This document shows positions 1 through 6,648 of a DNA stretch of 64,000 nucleotides, in pieces. The stretch is taken from assembly GCA_946541505.1 (NCBI GenBank), contig CAMNJO010000007.1, forward strand, positions 13,266 through 77,265, written 5' to 3'. Position 1 is the stretch's first letter. Every line of letters begins with the position of its first letter. This stretch comes from Selenomonas_A ruminantium_I (GTDB taxonomy: Bacteria; Bacillota; Negativicutes; Selenomonadales; Selenomonadaceae). The position numbers were made by a program, and so were the translations under genes. The notes beneath the pieces were generated by a model. The model was not told the origin of the DNA, did not search any database, and was given only the letters and a program-made list of their open reading frames with translations.

Positions 1-588
1 GCTGTTGATGGTGAAATCGCCCTGCGACAGGAAACGATGACCACGGGAAGTCTTGCCGGATTTAACTTCGGCAACCTCGAAGGGAACAACCTCCGTATCG
101 TAGAGAGCCACAATCCAGCGCAGCGGACGAATAAACTTGAAGTCCAAATCCCGCCAGCGCATATTGTTTGGGAAGTTCAGGCCGCAGATGAGTTCCGGCA
201 GAATGGTCTGCAAAAGCTCCGCCGTTTCCTTGCCCTTTTCATGTACCATGGCATAGACATAGCCGTCTTTTTCCACGAGGTCTTTCGGGTCAATGCCCTG
301 ACCACGGGCAAAGCCCTGAGCAGCCTTGGTCGGGTTGCCGTCCGCATCAAAAGCGATAGCTGCAGACGGGCCACGGTTTTCGCTTTCCACATCTTCCTGC
401 TTTTCCGCTAAATCCTTGACGAGCAGTGCCGTGCGGCGCGGCGTACCGATGGTGCGGATTTCCCCGCAGGCAATGCGGCTGTCAGCAAAGGCCTTAGCGG
501 CATTTTCCTTCAACTGGGCAAGGATGCCCGGCATGACATGTGCCGGTACTTCTTCCGTGCCGATTTCTAACAGTAAATCCTTGCTCAT
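1..588 (-). CDS. glyS: Glycyl-tRNA synthetase beta subunit, 3' part outside window
   Basis: Charges tRNA-Gly together with GlyQ in the bacterial alpha2beta2 enzyme; the beta subunit carries tRNA recognition and editing-type domains. Only the N-terminal ~196 residues are present and the frame is open to base 1. The N-terminus MSKDLLLEIGTEEVPA is the signature start of GlyS (LLxEIGTEELP), followed by the usual TPRRTALLV and RGPS motifs. The ATG (588-586) shares its A with the TAA stop of glyQ, so the two are translationally coupled. Expression should follow the T-box leader upstream of glyQ. Identification is secure; only completeness is unknown. Confidence 0.95.
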   Translation of the reverse strand, partial: MSKDLLLEIGTEEVPAHVMPGILAQLKENAAKAFADSRIACGEIRTIGTPRRTALLVKDLAEKQEDVESENRGPSAAIAFDADGNPTKAAQGFARGQGIDPKDLVEKDGYVYAMVHEKGKETAELLQTILPELICGLNFPNNMRWRDLDFKFIRPLRWIVALYDTEVVPFEVAEVKSGKTSRGHRFLSQGDFTINS

Positions 589-1466
589 TATTTCTCCCCC
601 CTGTGCAGCATCGGATAGCCTAATTCCTCACGCTGTTTCAAGTAACATTCGGCGCAAAGGCGTGCAAGTTTTCTTACGCGGCCGATAAATGCCGTACGCT
701 GGGACACGGAGATGGCACCACGCGCATCCAGCAGGTTGAACGTATGGGAGCATTTGAGCACATAGTCATAAGCCGGATGTACATAACCTTCTGCGATTAC
801 GCGAACCGCTTCGGCTTCGTACTTGTCAAACATCTCGAACAACAGTTTTTCATCCGAAAGGTCAAACGCATAAGCGGACTGCTCATACTCATTCTGATGG
901 AATACATCGCCGTAGGTGTAATCGTCCGTCCACTGGATGTCGTAAACATTTTCGACACCCTGAATGTACATGGCTAGTCTCTCCAAACCGTAGGTAATTT
1001 CCGAAGCGACTGGCTTAACGTCCTGACTGCCCACCTGCTGGAAGTAGGTGAACTGCGTGATTTCCATGCCATCGAGCCATACTTCCCAGCCAAGGCCCCA
1101 GGCGCCCAGCGTCGGGGATTCCCAGTTATCCTCTACGAAGCGGATATCATGCTGTTTCGGGTCAATGCCGAGACGTTCCAGGCTTTCGAGGTAAAGTTCC
1201 TGAATGTTATCCGGGGACGGCTTCATGATAACCTGGAACTGATGATGCTGATACAGACGGTTCGGATTATCGCCATAGCGGCCATCGGCCGGACGGCGGG
1301 AAGGCTCAACATAAGCCACGTTCCACGGCTCCGGGCCAAGTACACGCAAAAAGGTCGAGGGGTTCATCGTGCCCGCACCTTTTTCGACATCATAAGGCTG
1401 TGCTAAGATACAGCCCTGCTCTGACCAGAATTTCTGCAGAGCCAGGATGATTTCCTGAAATTTCAT
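588..1466 (-). CDS. glyQ: Glycyl-tRNA synthetase alpha subunit
   Basis: Catalytic subunit of heterotetrameric glycyl-tRNA synthetase: activates glycine with ATP and transfers it to tRNA-Gly in the cytoplasm. The 292-residue length is normal for GlyQ. The start MKFQEIILALQKFW and the internal GWEVWLDGMEITQFTYFQQ stretch are family hallmarks, with the class II synthetase fold. The start is supported by AAGGAG nine bases upstream. It is first in the glyQ-glyS operon and sits behind a T-box leader, so transcription is expected to rise when tRNA-Gly is uncharged. Confidence 0.97.
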   Translation of the reverse strand: MKFQEIILALQKFWSEQGCILAQPYDVEKGAGTMNPSTFLRVLGPEPWNVAYVEPSRRPADGRYGDNPNRLYQHHQFQVIMKPSPDNIQELYLESLERLGIDPKQHDIRFVEDNWESPTLGAWGLGWEVWLDGMEITQFTYFQQVGSQDVKPVASEITYGLERLAMYIQGVENVYDIQWTDDYTYGDVFHQNEYEQSAYAFDLSDEKLLFEMFDKYEAEAVRVIAEGYVHPAYDYVLKCSHTFNLLDARGAISVSQRTAFIGRVRKLARLCAECYLKQREELGYPMLHRGEK

Positions 1467-1512
1467 AGGTACAACTCCTTTTTCTCCTGTTACGGTTGGC
1501 AGTTCTTATACT

Positions 1513-1551
1513 AAAAAAGTCCCGCCCCCGTAACGCCATCGTTACAGGGAC
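1513..1551 (-). terminator. Terminator of the glyQS T-box
   Basis: A GC-rich hairpin (arms GTCCCTGTAACG and CGTTACGGGGGCGGGAC around an ATGG loop on the minus strand) is followed by six Ts. It immediately follows the T-box sequence, with which its 5' part would compete in an antiterminator. Confidence 0.9.
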
Positions 1552-1724
1552 GAGACTATATTTCTATATTCCCGCGGTTCCACCCTGATTGGTTTCTACT
1601 ATAATAATAGAAGCCCACCTCAAAGTTTTCTCTTGTCTTTTGCTCCAAAGTGCCCTTCACGCTCTGACCGGCTTGCACCCTCCCAGCCTCGCTAAATATG
1701 CGCTACTCCTCTTTTTCATCGCTG
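1513..1724 (-). promoter_or_regulatory. T-box leader (glycine) of glyQS
   Basis: The antisense of 1571-1586 carries the T-box consensus AGGGTGGAACCGCGGG, which pairs with the free CCA end of uncharged tRNA. An AGTA bulge-type motif lies upstream in stem I. A GGC triplet at 1654-1652, followed by A, is the likely glycine specifier. The leader ends in a strong terminator hairpin, so this is a transcription-antitermination T-box. Its position directly before glyQ fits. The specifier assignment is by eye. Confidence 0.92.
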
Positions 1725-1730
1725 AGGACA

Positions 1731-1759
1731 ATTTTAGCAAACTTAGGAAAAGCTGTCAA
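1731..1759 (-). promoter_or_regulatory. Sigma-A-type promoter of glyQS
   Basis: TTGACA (1759-1754), a 17-base spacer and TAAAAT (1736-1731) on the minus strand place the start of transcription near 1724, just before stem I of the T-box. Confidence 0.85.
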
Positions 1760-1847
1760 TCCTTGGGCAAATCTTGAAGGAAATTCAGCACCGAAAGCGA
1801 ATTATAGGGTAGCGAAATATTTTCCGAATTTTCAAGGAGGCTAGAAC

Positions 1848-3968
1848 ATGGGAAAACTGGACATTTCCAAAGGTCAGATTCTCCACAAAAAAGGTGATGC
1901 CATTAAGGATATAGCCATCATTCTCAAGGGCAGCTTTACGCTAAACGATGGCGCTGATGTCAGCCTGTCCGCAGGCAATGGCACTATTTTGGGTGCCTTT
2001 CACCCTTACGGCGGAACTTACCATTACAATTATCAGGCCGCCGAGGACAGCACGCTTTTTACCTACGATTACACCGATGAAGATGATCTAACCGCAGCCA
2101 TCACCGCCACCCCTACAATAGCTCCGGTAATGGTATCGGCCAGCGTAGCGCTCTTAAACCAGCTGCTGGATACCCTCTCCGAACTCTATGAAGCCGGCTG
2201 CAAACTCTGCAAAGACACAAAAGCCAATTACAATGACTACAAAAATATTTGCGCCCGTCTCATGATTCCTCCCAAAATGTTTGAAAGCATAAACGTGCTG
2301 GTTCCACCGGAAAAACCGGATATTCTGGACAGTTGGCAGGCAGCTCTCTGCCGGGCTGTTTCGGACAAAAACGACTTGTTGCGCAAGGAATGTTATCCTG
2401 CCGATATTCAGTTCTGCGTGGGTACCATCATGCTCTCTGCCCAAATGGCACAAAGAGTACAGGTCGAAATCGATAAAGCTCTGGCTTTTATCCAGCAGAT
2501 GAAAAATGATACGGATGAATTCTCCCGGGAATATCATTCCCAAAAGGCGAAATTTGATGATGCCCAACGGCAGGAGGCGTTGGAATCCGGCAGTGGCAGC
2601 CTGCCGCAAATCAAAAACGCTCTGACCACCATTCTGGCCTTTGCCGGAGTCAGCCGGGAGATTGGCGATGCCTTTGGCCGGGATATACGCACCTTTATGA
2701 AAGCTCCTGACAAGGCAGAAAAATCCACTGAAATGCGCCGTTTGCGGACAGATATTACCAATAATTACTATACCATCTATGAAGCAGCCTTCTTCAACAG
2801 CCTGAATACCGAAGATATTCCGGCAGAAGTGAAAATGTTCTTCCTCTTTGGCTTCGTTGATGAAGAACTGGCCGGTGAAGAAAACACGGCTGAACTTTAT
2901 AAATATGCCGTTCTTTGGGAAGATGATCCGAATGGACGCATACTGCCTGTCTATGACTGGCTGAAAAAAATCTACCGCGGCGAAGTTCCTCCCTCCAAGG
3001 ATGAATTCGACAATGACTGGCCCGACCATTTGAAAGAAGAAGTCCGTCAGGGCAATATTACGCAGGCACAGGCCGATGAAATGCTGAATGATACCAAAGC
3101 AATGGTCTCCTTTGAGCTTCACAATATGATTACCGGTGCCAACAAGATGACCTATGGCAGCATCTTCTCCTTTATTCCGGCCTTCTATGCCCAGTCGGTA
3201 AGCCGTCCGCTCGAAAACTGTCTGGTCACTGCCCAGCGGGCTGTAGATGAACTTAATCATGTCCGCGACCTTGACTTTGGCTGCTTCTATCGCCCGGCCT
3301 ATGCCAGCTATCCCGAGCTCAAAATCAATCGTTTTGACTATAACTTAGAGATACTTCCTTATATTATACTGATGCCCAACTACGGCAGCCGCGGTGTAAT
3401 GTGGCAGGAAATTGAAGGCCGCAAGCGCACAACGCCAGCACATCTGGTCGTTTCCATTCTTCATTCCGAAGACCTCTTTGACACCTTTATCAAGATGTGC
3501 GCCCAGTTCCGCTGGGAAATGTGCAAGCGCATTCAGGGGGTACACTACAGCGATATTACCGAACCTTCCCTGACTTCCGAATACTGCAACTACCTGCAGT
3601 TCTACAAGAAAAATTCCAGTCTGTCTGCGGATATGAAAGAAAAGGTCAAAACCGTCCTCAAACGCAACAACAACAGCTACAGCAACGTCTTCGCTTCCGA
3701 ATACGAAATGTTCCTCAAAGCCGAATCCGAAGGCCTGCCCCGTCTCAACAAAGTCTCCCGGGAAATTCTGTTCAAATACTGCACCTTCTCCCAGAAATAC
3801 CGGGATAACCTGTTAATTAATCCCCAGTACAAGCCGCTAATTGAACGTTGGACTGTCGGCAGAGATGACCGCGTACGCACCCTTGAACTATTCTCCCGCA
3901 GGATTTTGACCCAGACAAAAGAACTTCCCGAGGAAGTGCAGATTGAAGCTGAATATTTGAAGCTATAA
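1848..3968 (+). CDS. Large cyclic nucleotide-binding-fold protein, function unknown
   Basis: A 706-residue soluble protein. The first ~110 residues resemble a cNMP-binding (Crp-type) beta-roll: DISKGQILHKKGDAIKDIAI followed by an LKGS element, like the hydrophobic-glycine pattern of these sensors. There is no C-terminal helix-turn-helix, so it is not a Crp/Fnr regulator. The remaining ~590 residues are helical with no catalytic motif that I recognise. No signal peptide or membrane segment is visible. AAGGAGG lies seven bases before the ATG. It is transcribed alone, convergent with the EamA gene only 4 bp away. Ligand binding and role are inference. Confidence 0.75.
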   Translation: MGKLDISKGQILHKKGDAIKDIAIILKGSFTLNDGADVSLSAGNGTILGAFHPYGGTYHYNYQAAEDSTLFTYDYTDEDDLTAAITATPTIAPVMVSASVALLNQLLDTLSELYEAGCKLCKDTKANYNDYKNICARLMIPPKMFESINVLVPPEKPDILDSWQAALCRAVSDKNDLLRKECYPADIQFCVGTIMLSAQMAQRVQVEIDKALAFIQQMKNDTDEFSREYHSQKAKFDDAQRQEALESGSGSLPQIKNALTTILAFAGVSREIGDAFGRDIRTFMKAPDKAEKSTEMRRLRTDITNNYYTIYEAAFFNSLNTEDIPAEVKMFFLFGFVDEELAGEENTAELYKYAVLWEDDPNGRILPVYDWLKKIYRGEVPPSKDEFDNDWPDHLKEEVRQGNITQAQADEMLNDTKAMVSFELHNMITGANKMTYGSIFSFIPAFYAQSVSRPLENCLVTAQRAVDELNHVRDLDFGCFYRPAYASYPELKINRFDYNLEILPYIILMPNYGSRGVMWQEIEGRKRTTPAHLVVSILHSEDLFDTFIKMCAQFRWEMCKRIQGVHYSDITEPSLTSEYCNYLQFYKKNSSLSADMKEKVKTVLKRNNNSYSNVFASEYEMFLKAESEGLPRLNKVSREILFKYCTFSQKYRDNLLINPQYKPLIERWTVGRDDRVRTLELFSRRILTQTKELPEEVQIEAEYLKL

Positions 3969-3971
3969 AAA

Positions 3972-4877
3972 CTAATTACTGCCTTTCCATTCATTCCACA
4001 AGGCAAAGCCCAATATCATGGCACCGCCTACGGCCTGACTGACAGTCATTGTTTCGTGTAAGAGAAAATACGAAATAACAACCGCCACCAGCGGGTCAAT
4101 ATAGCCTAGAACAGCCACTTCCTGACCAGTCAGCTGACTCAGGGACTGAAAATACGCATAATGCATAATAACCGTATGGACAAGGCAGATAATCGTCAAT
4201 GCCGCCCAACCGCTGACATCCAACGCCAACAGATGAAAACCATCACCTAAAGCCGTGTACGGCAAGATAACCACAGCGGCAATGCCAAACTGGTAAAAAG
4301 AACGCTCCATACTGCCCACGCTCTTTATGTATTTATTGAGAATGATGAACAGCGCATAAAACACCGCCGCCAATAAACCATAAAATATCCCCAAAGAATC
4401 CCCGGCATCCGGCGAAGCATCAAACACATTCACAATCAAAGCCAGCCCCAGTGTGGACATGACAAAACAAATGAGCTGCCGTACCGTCATTTTTTCGTGA
4501 AACAACAACGGACAAACCACCGTTACTATCACCGGCGCAAAGTAGTAACTGATGGTCGCCAAGGAAATGCTGGTATAGCGAAACGCCTCGAACATAAACA
4601 GCCAATTAACCGCGAGCGCTATCCCCGACAGGAGCATAATCCCGACATCCTTCCGCAGCTTATGCCAAGAAAGCTGACGGCCACGGCAGAGAAAATATAT
4701 GCCGATGATGACGAACGCAGATGCCGAACGGTAAAAAGAAAGCTCCGCAGAGGTAATCGCCGAGGTATACCGGCTGAAAAAGCCCAGCGTCCCAAAAATC
4801 GCCATAGAAAAGAGCATTTGCCAACGGGCAGATTCCGGCGAAAGATTGCGCAGAGAATTTATTGCCATAGTTACCAT
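3972..4877 (-). CDS. EamA/DMT-family permease
   Basis: Inner-membrane drug/metabolite exporter of the EamA type: about ten hydrophobic helices made of two EamA repeats (roughly residues 15-145 and 155-295). The second repeat has the typical GQEVAVLGYIDPLVAVVISY element. The substrate cannot be read from sequence; relatives export amino acids or metabolites. A GTG nine bases upstream (4886) also opens the frame, but AGGAG abuts it. The ATG at 4877 has AGGAG eight bases away and is preferred, giving 301 residues. It diverges from the XRE-cupin gene, whose product is the obvious candidate regulator. Confidence 0.88.
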   Translation of the reverse strand: MVTMAINSLRNLSPESARWQMLFSMAIFGTLGFFSRYTSAITSAELSFYRSASAFVIIGIYFLCRGRQLSWHKLRKDVGIMLLSGIALAVNWLFMFEAFRYTSISLATISYYFAPVIVTVVCPLLFHEKMTVRQLICFVMSTLGLALIVNVFDASPDAGDSLGIFYGLLAAVFYALFIILNKYIKSVGSMERSFYQFGIAAVVILPYTALGDGFHLLALDVSGWAALTIICLVHTVIMHYAYFQSLSQLTGQEVAVLGYIDPLVAVVISYFLLHETMTVSQAVGGAMILGFALWNEWKGSN

Positions 4878-4893
4878 ATCATTCACTCCTAAC

Positions 4894-4957
4894 GCACCAT
4901 ATAGTATATCTAACGAAATGTTAAATAAATTATATGGTGCATTTTCTTTATTGTCAA
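4894..4957 (-). promoter_or_regulatory. Consensus promoter of the EamA gene with flanking inverted repeat
   Basis: TTGACA (4957-4952), 17 bases and TATAAT (4934-4929) form a perfect sigma-A promoter on the minus strand. A 10-bp inverted repeat, GCACCATATA (4894-4903) and TATATGGTGC (4931-4940), overlaps the -10 and the start region. It is a plausible operator or a 5'-UTR hairpin. Confidence 0.8.
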
Positions 4958-4963
4958 GAAATA

Positions 4964-5002
4964 TTTACAATATATTTTACGAATGGTAAACTATATTGTA
5001 AA
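4964..5002 (+). promoter_or_regulatory. Promoter and nested palindromic operator of the XRE-cupin gene
   Basis: TTTACA (4964-4969), 17 bases and TAAACT (4987-4992) form a promoter. It lies wholly inside a palindrome: outer arms TTTACAATATA (4964-4974) and TATATTGTAAA (4992-5002), inner arms TTTAC and GTAAA around GAATG. Such placement fits autorepression by the XRE protein. The regulator-site link is inference. Confidence 0.75.
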
Positions 5003-5016
5003 AGGAGGAGCTAAGG

Positions 5017-5565
5017 ATGACGATAAATGCAATTATAGCGAACAACCTCAAACGACTGCGCGAAGAACAGAATTTAAGTTTTGGACAGCTGGCTGACCGG
5101 TCAGGTGTGAGCAAGGTCATGCTGTCACAAATTGAAAAGGGCGAGGGCAATCCCACCATTAATACGATATGGAAGGTAGCCAACGGCTTGGGCGTGGATT
5201 ATTCCCAGCTCATTGCGCCACCGGCCGCCTCGGTGCAAATTGTCCGCGAAGCCGATATTCCCATTCAGGCTGATGATGACGGCTTATTTTCGGCAAGATG
5301 TTACTTCCCTGCCACAGCCCAACGGCGGTTCGACGTATTCACCGTGACCATACTGCCCGGCGAAGAACACCTGTCCGAAAGCCATTCCCCCAACACGCAG
5401 GAATATGTACTTGTCCAACAGGGCACGCTGGAAGCCTACATTGCAAGCGAAGCCTATGTCCTCAATAAAGGCGACGCCATGTGCTTTGACTGCACCCGCC
5501 CGCATAAATTTTGCAATACCGGTACAGAACCGGTGAGCTTTGTGGATATTATCTATTATCAGTAA
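5017..5565 (+). CDS. XRE-family regulator with C-terminal cupin domain
   Basis: A 182-residue transcription factor. Residues ~5-60 are an XRE helix-turn-helix (LKRLREEQNLSFGQLADRSG, then SQIEKGEGNPT). Residues ~100-180 are a small beta-barrel cupin_2 domain (EEHLSESHSPNTQEYVLVQQ) that would bind a small ligand. This architecture is common for regulators of amino-acid or metabolite transporters. It diverges from the EamA exporter and is followed 17 bp later by the fic gene. Two purine-rich Shine-Dalgarno stretches precede the ATG. Control of its own promoter and of the EamA gene is inferred from the palindromes. Confidence 0.9.
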   Translation: MTINAIIANNLKRLREEQNLSFGQLADRSGVSKVMLSQIEKGEGNPTINTIWKVANGLGVDYSQLIAPPAASVQIVREADIPIQADDDGLFSARCYFPATAQRRFDVFTVTILPGEEHLSESHSPNTQEYVLVQQGTLEAYIASEAYVLNKGDAMCFDCTRPHKFCNTGTEPVSFVDIIYYQ

Positions 5566-5582
5566 AATGGAGATGGTCATAC

Positions 5583-6599
5583 ATGAGCGACTACCAACCG
5601 CCTTTTCATATAAACGATAAAGCAATCACTCTGCTTGCCGAAATCAGTGAGCAGGTCGGACGCATAACCGTCTTGCAGGAAGGAAATATCAATCCTCATC
5701 TACGACGGGAAAATCGCATCCGAACCATTCATTCCTCCCTTGCGATTGAACACAATTCCCTGTCATTAGAGCAGGTAACGGCAATCCTGAACGGCAAGCG
5801 GGTTCTCGGCAAGCCAAATGAGATAAAGGAAGTGCAGAACGCCTACGATGCTTACGAACTCATGCTAACGCTGAATCCATCTTCCATCGAGGATTTGCTA
5901 AAAGCCCATAAAGCGATGATGAATGGGCTGGTAAAAGAAAGCGGACGCTTCCGTTCCGGCGGCGTAGGCATTTTTGACGGCGAAGTACTTATCCACATGG
6001 CACCGCCTGCCCGCTTTGTCCCCGAACACATCCACAATCTGTTCACCTGGTATCAGCAAGCGAAGCTCCATCCGCTAATCAAAAGTGCTATCTTCCATTA
6101 CGAGTTTGAGTTTATTCATCCCTTCGCGGATGGCAATGGACGCATGGGACGGATGTGGCACAGCCTTCTACTGGGACAATGGAAGGAAATGTTCTTATGG
6201 CTACCGATTGAAGAATTGATTCAATCGCGGCAAAAGGAATACTATGCGGCACTCGGCATTGCAGACAAAAAAGCAGATTGCGCTGAATTTGTGGAGCTTA
6301 TGTTGGAAATTATCCGCGACAGTCTCAACGATTTAGCTCTTAGTCAGTCGAACACCGACCAAGTAAGCGACCAAGATACCGACCAAGTAAGCGACCAAGA
6401 TAAAGCCCCTATCCAAAGACTACTCTCCGTTCTTGGCGATAAGGAACTTTCAGCTACCGAAATCATGGAACGGCTTGGACTCTCCCACCGCCCCACATTC
6501 CGCAAGAATTATTTGACTCCGGCTCTAGAGAAAAAATTGATAGAACGCACCATTCCCGATAAGCCGAACAGTAAAAATCAAAAATATCGGAAATGCTAA
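5583..6599 (+). CDS. Fic-family AMP-transferase-like protein with C-terminal winged-helix region
   Basis: Fic enzymes transfer AMP (or another phosphate-linked group) onto target proteins. The core motif HPFADGNGRMGR (residues ~179-190) is complete, including the catalytic His and the GNGR anion hole. Residues ~51-58 (SSLAIEHN) match the N-terminal inhibitory helix [ST]xxxE[GN], with His in place of Gly. A DQ-rich linker (~258-273) leads to a winged-helix-like C-terminus (LSATEIMERLGLSHRPTF). The ATG at 5583 has GGAG ten bases upstream; an upstream ATG lies inside the preceding gene. It is probably co-transcribed with the XRE-cupin gene. The target is unknown. Confidence 0.9.
   Translation: MSDYQPPFHINDKAITLLAEISEQVGRITVLQEGNINPHLRRENRIRTIHSSLAIEHNSLSLEQVTAILNGKRVLGKPNEIKEVQNAYDAYELMLTLNPSSIEDLLKAHKAMMNGLVKESGRFRSGGVGIFDGEVLIHMAPPARFVPEHIHNLFTWYQQAKLHPLIKSAIFHYEFEFIHPFADGNGRMGRMWHSLLLGQWKEMFLWLPIEELIQSRQKEYYAALGIADKKADCAEFVELMLEIIRDSLNDLALSQSNTDQVSDQDTDQVSDQDKAPIQRLLSVLGDKELSATEIMERLGLSHRPTFRKNYLTPALEKKLIERTIPDKPNSKNQKYRKC
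6354..6401 (+). repeat. Exact 24-bp tandem duplication in the Fic linker
   Basis: Two identical, adjacent 24-bp units encode TDQVSDQD twice. Being in frame and at a domain junction, it is prone to slippage and would alter only the linker length. Confidence 0.9.
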
Positions 6600-6600
6600 A

Positions 6601-6646
6601 ACAGTCGGCTTGACCAATCAAAATATTGACTGGCCAAGCCGGCTGT
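6601..6646. terminator. Bidirectional terminator between fic and the helicase gene
   Basis: A long hairpin with 20-base arms (a few mismatches or wobbles), starting at ACAGTCGGCTTGACCA on the + strand, with the helicase stop three bases beyond it. The AAAA before and TT after allow use by the convergent genes. Its core CGGCTTGACC is shared with the hairpin at 10034-10075. Confidence 0.8.
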
Positions 6647-6648
6647 TA

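Noticed and set aside
2154..3260. 368-codon minus-strand open frame
   Set aside because: Antisense to the cyclic nucleotide-binding-fold gene, which has clear domain similarity and a good ribosome-binding site.
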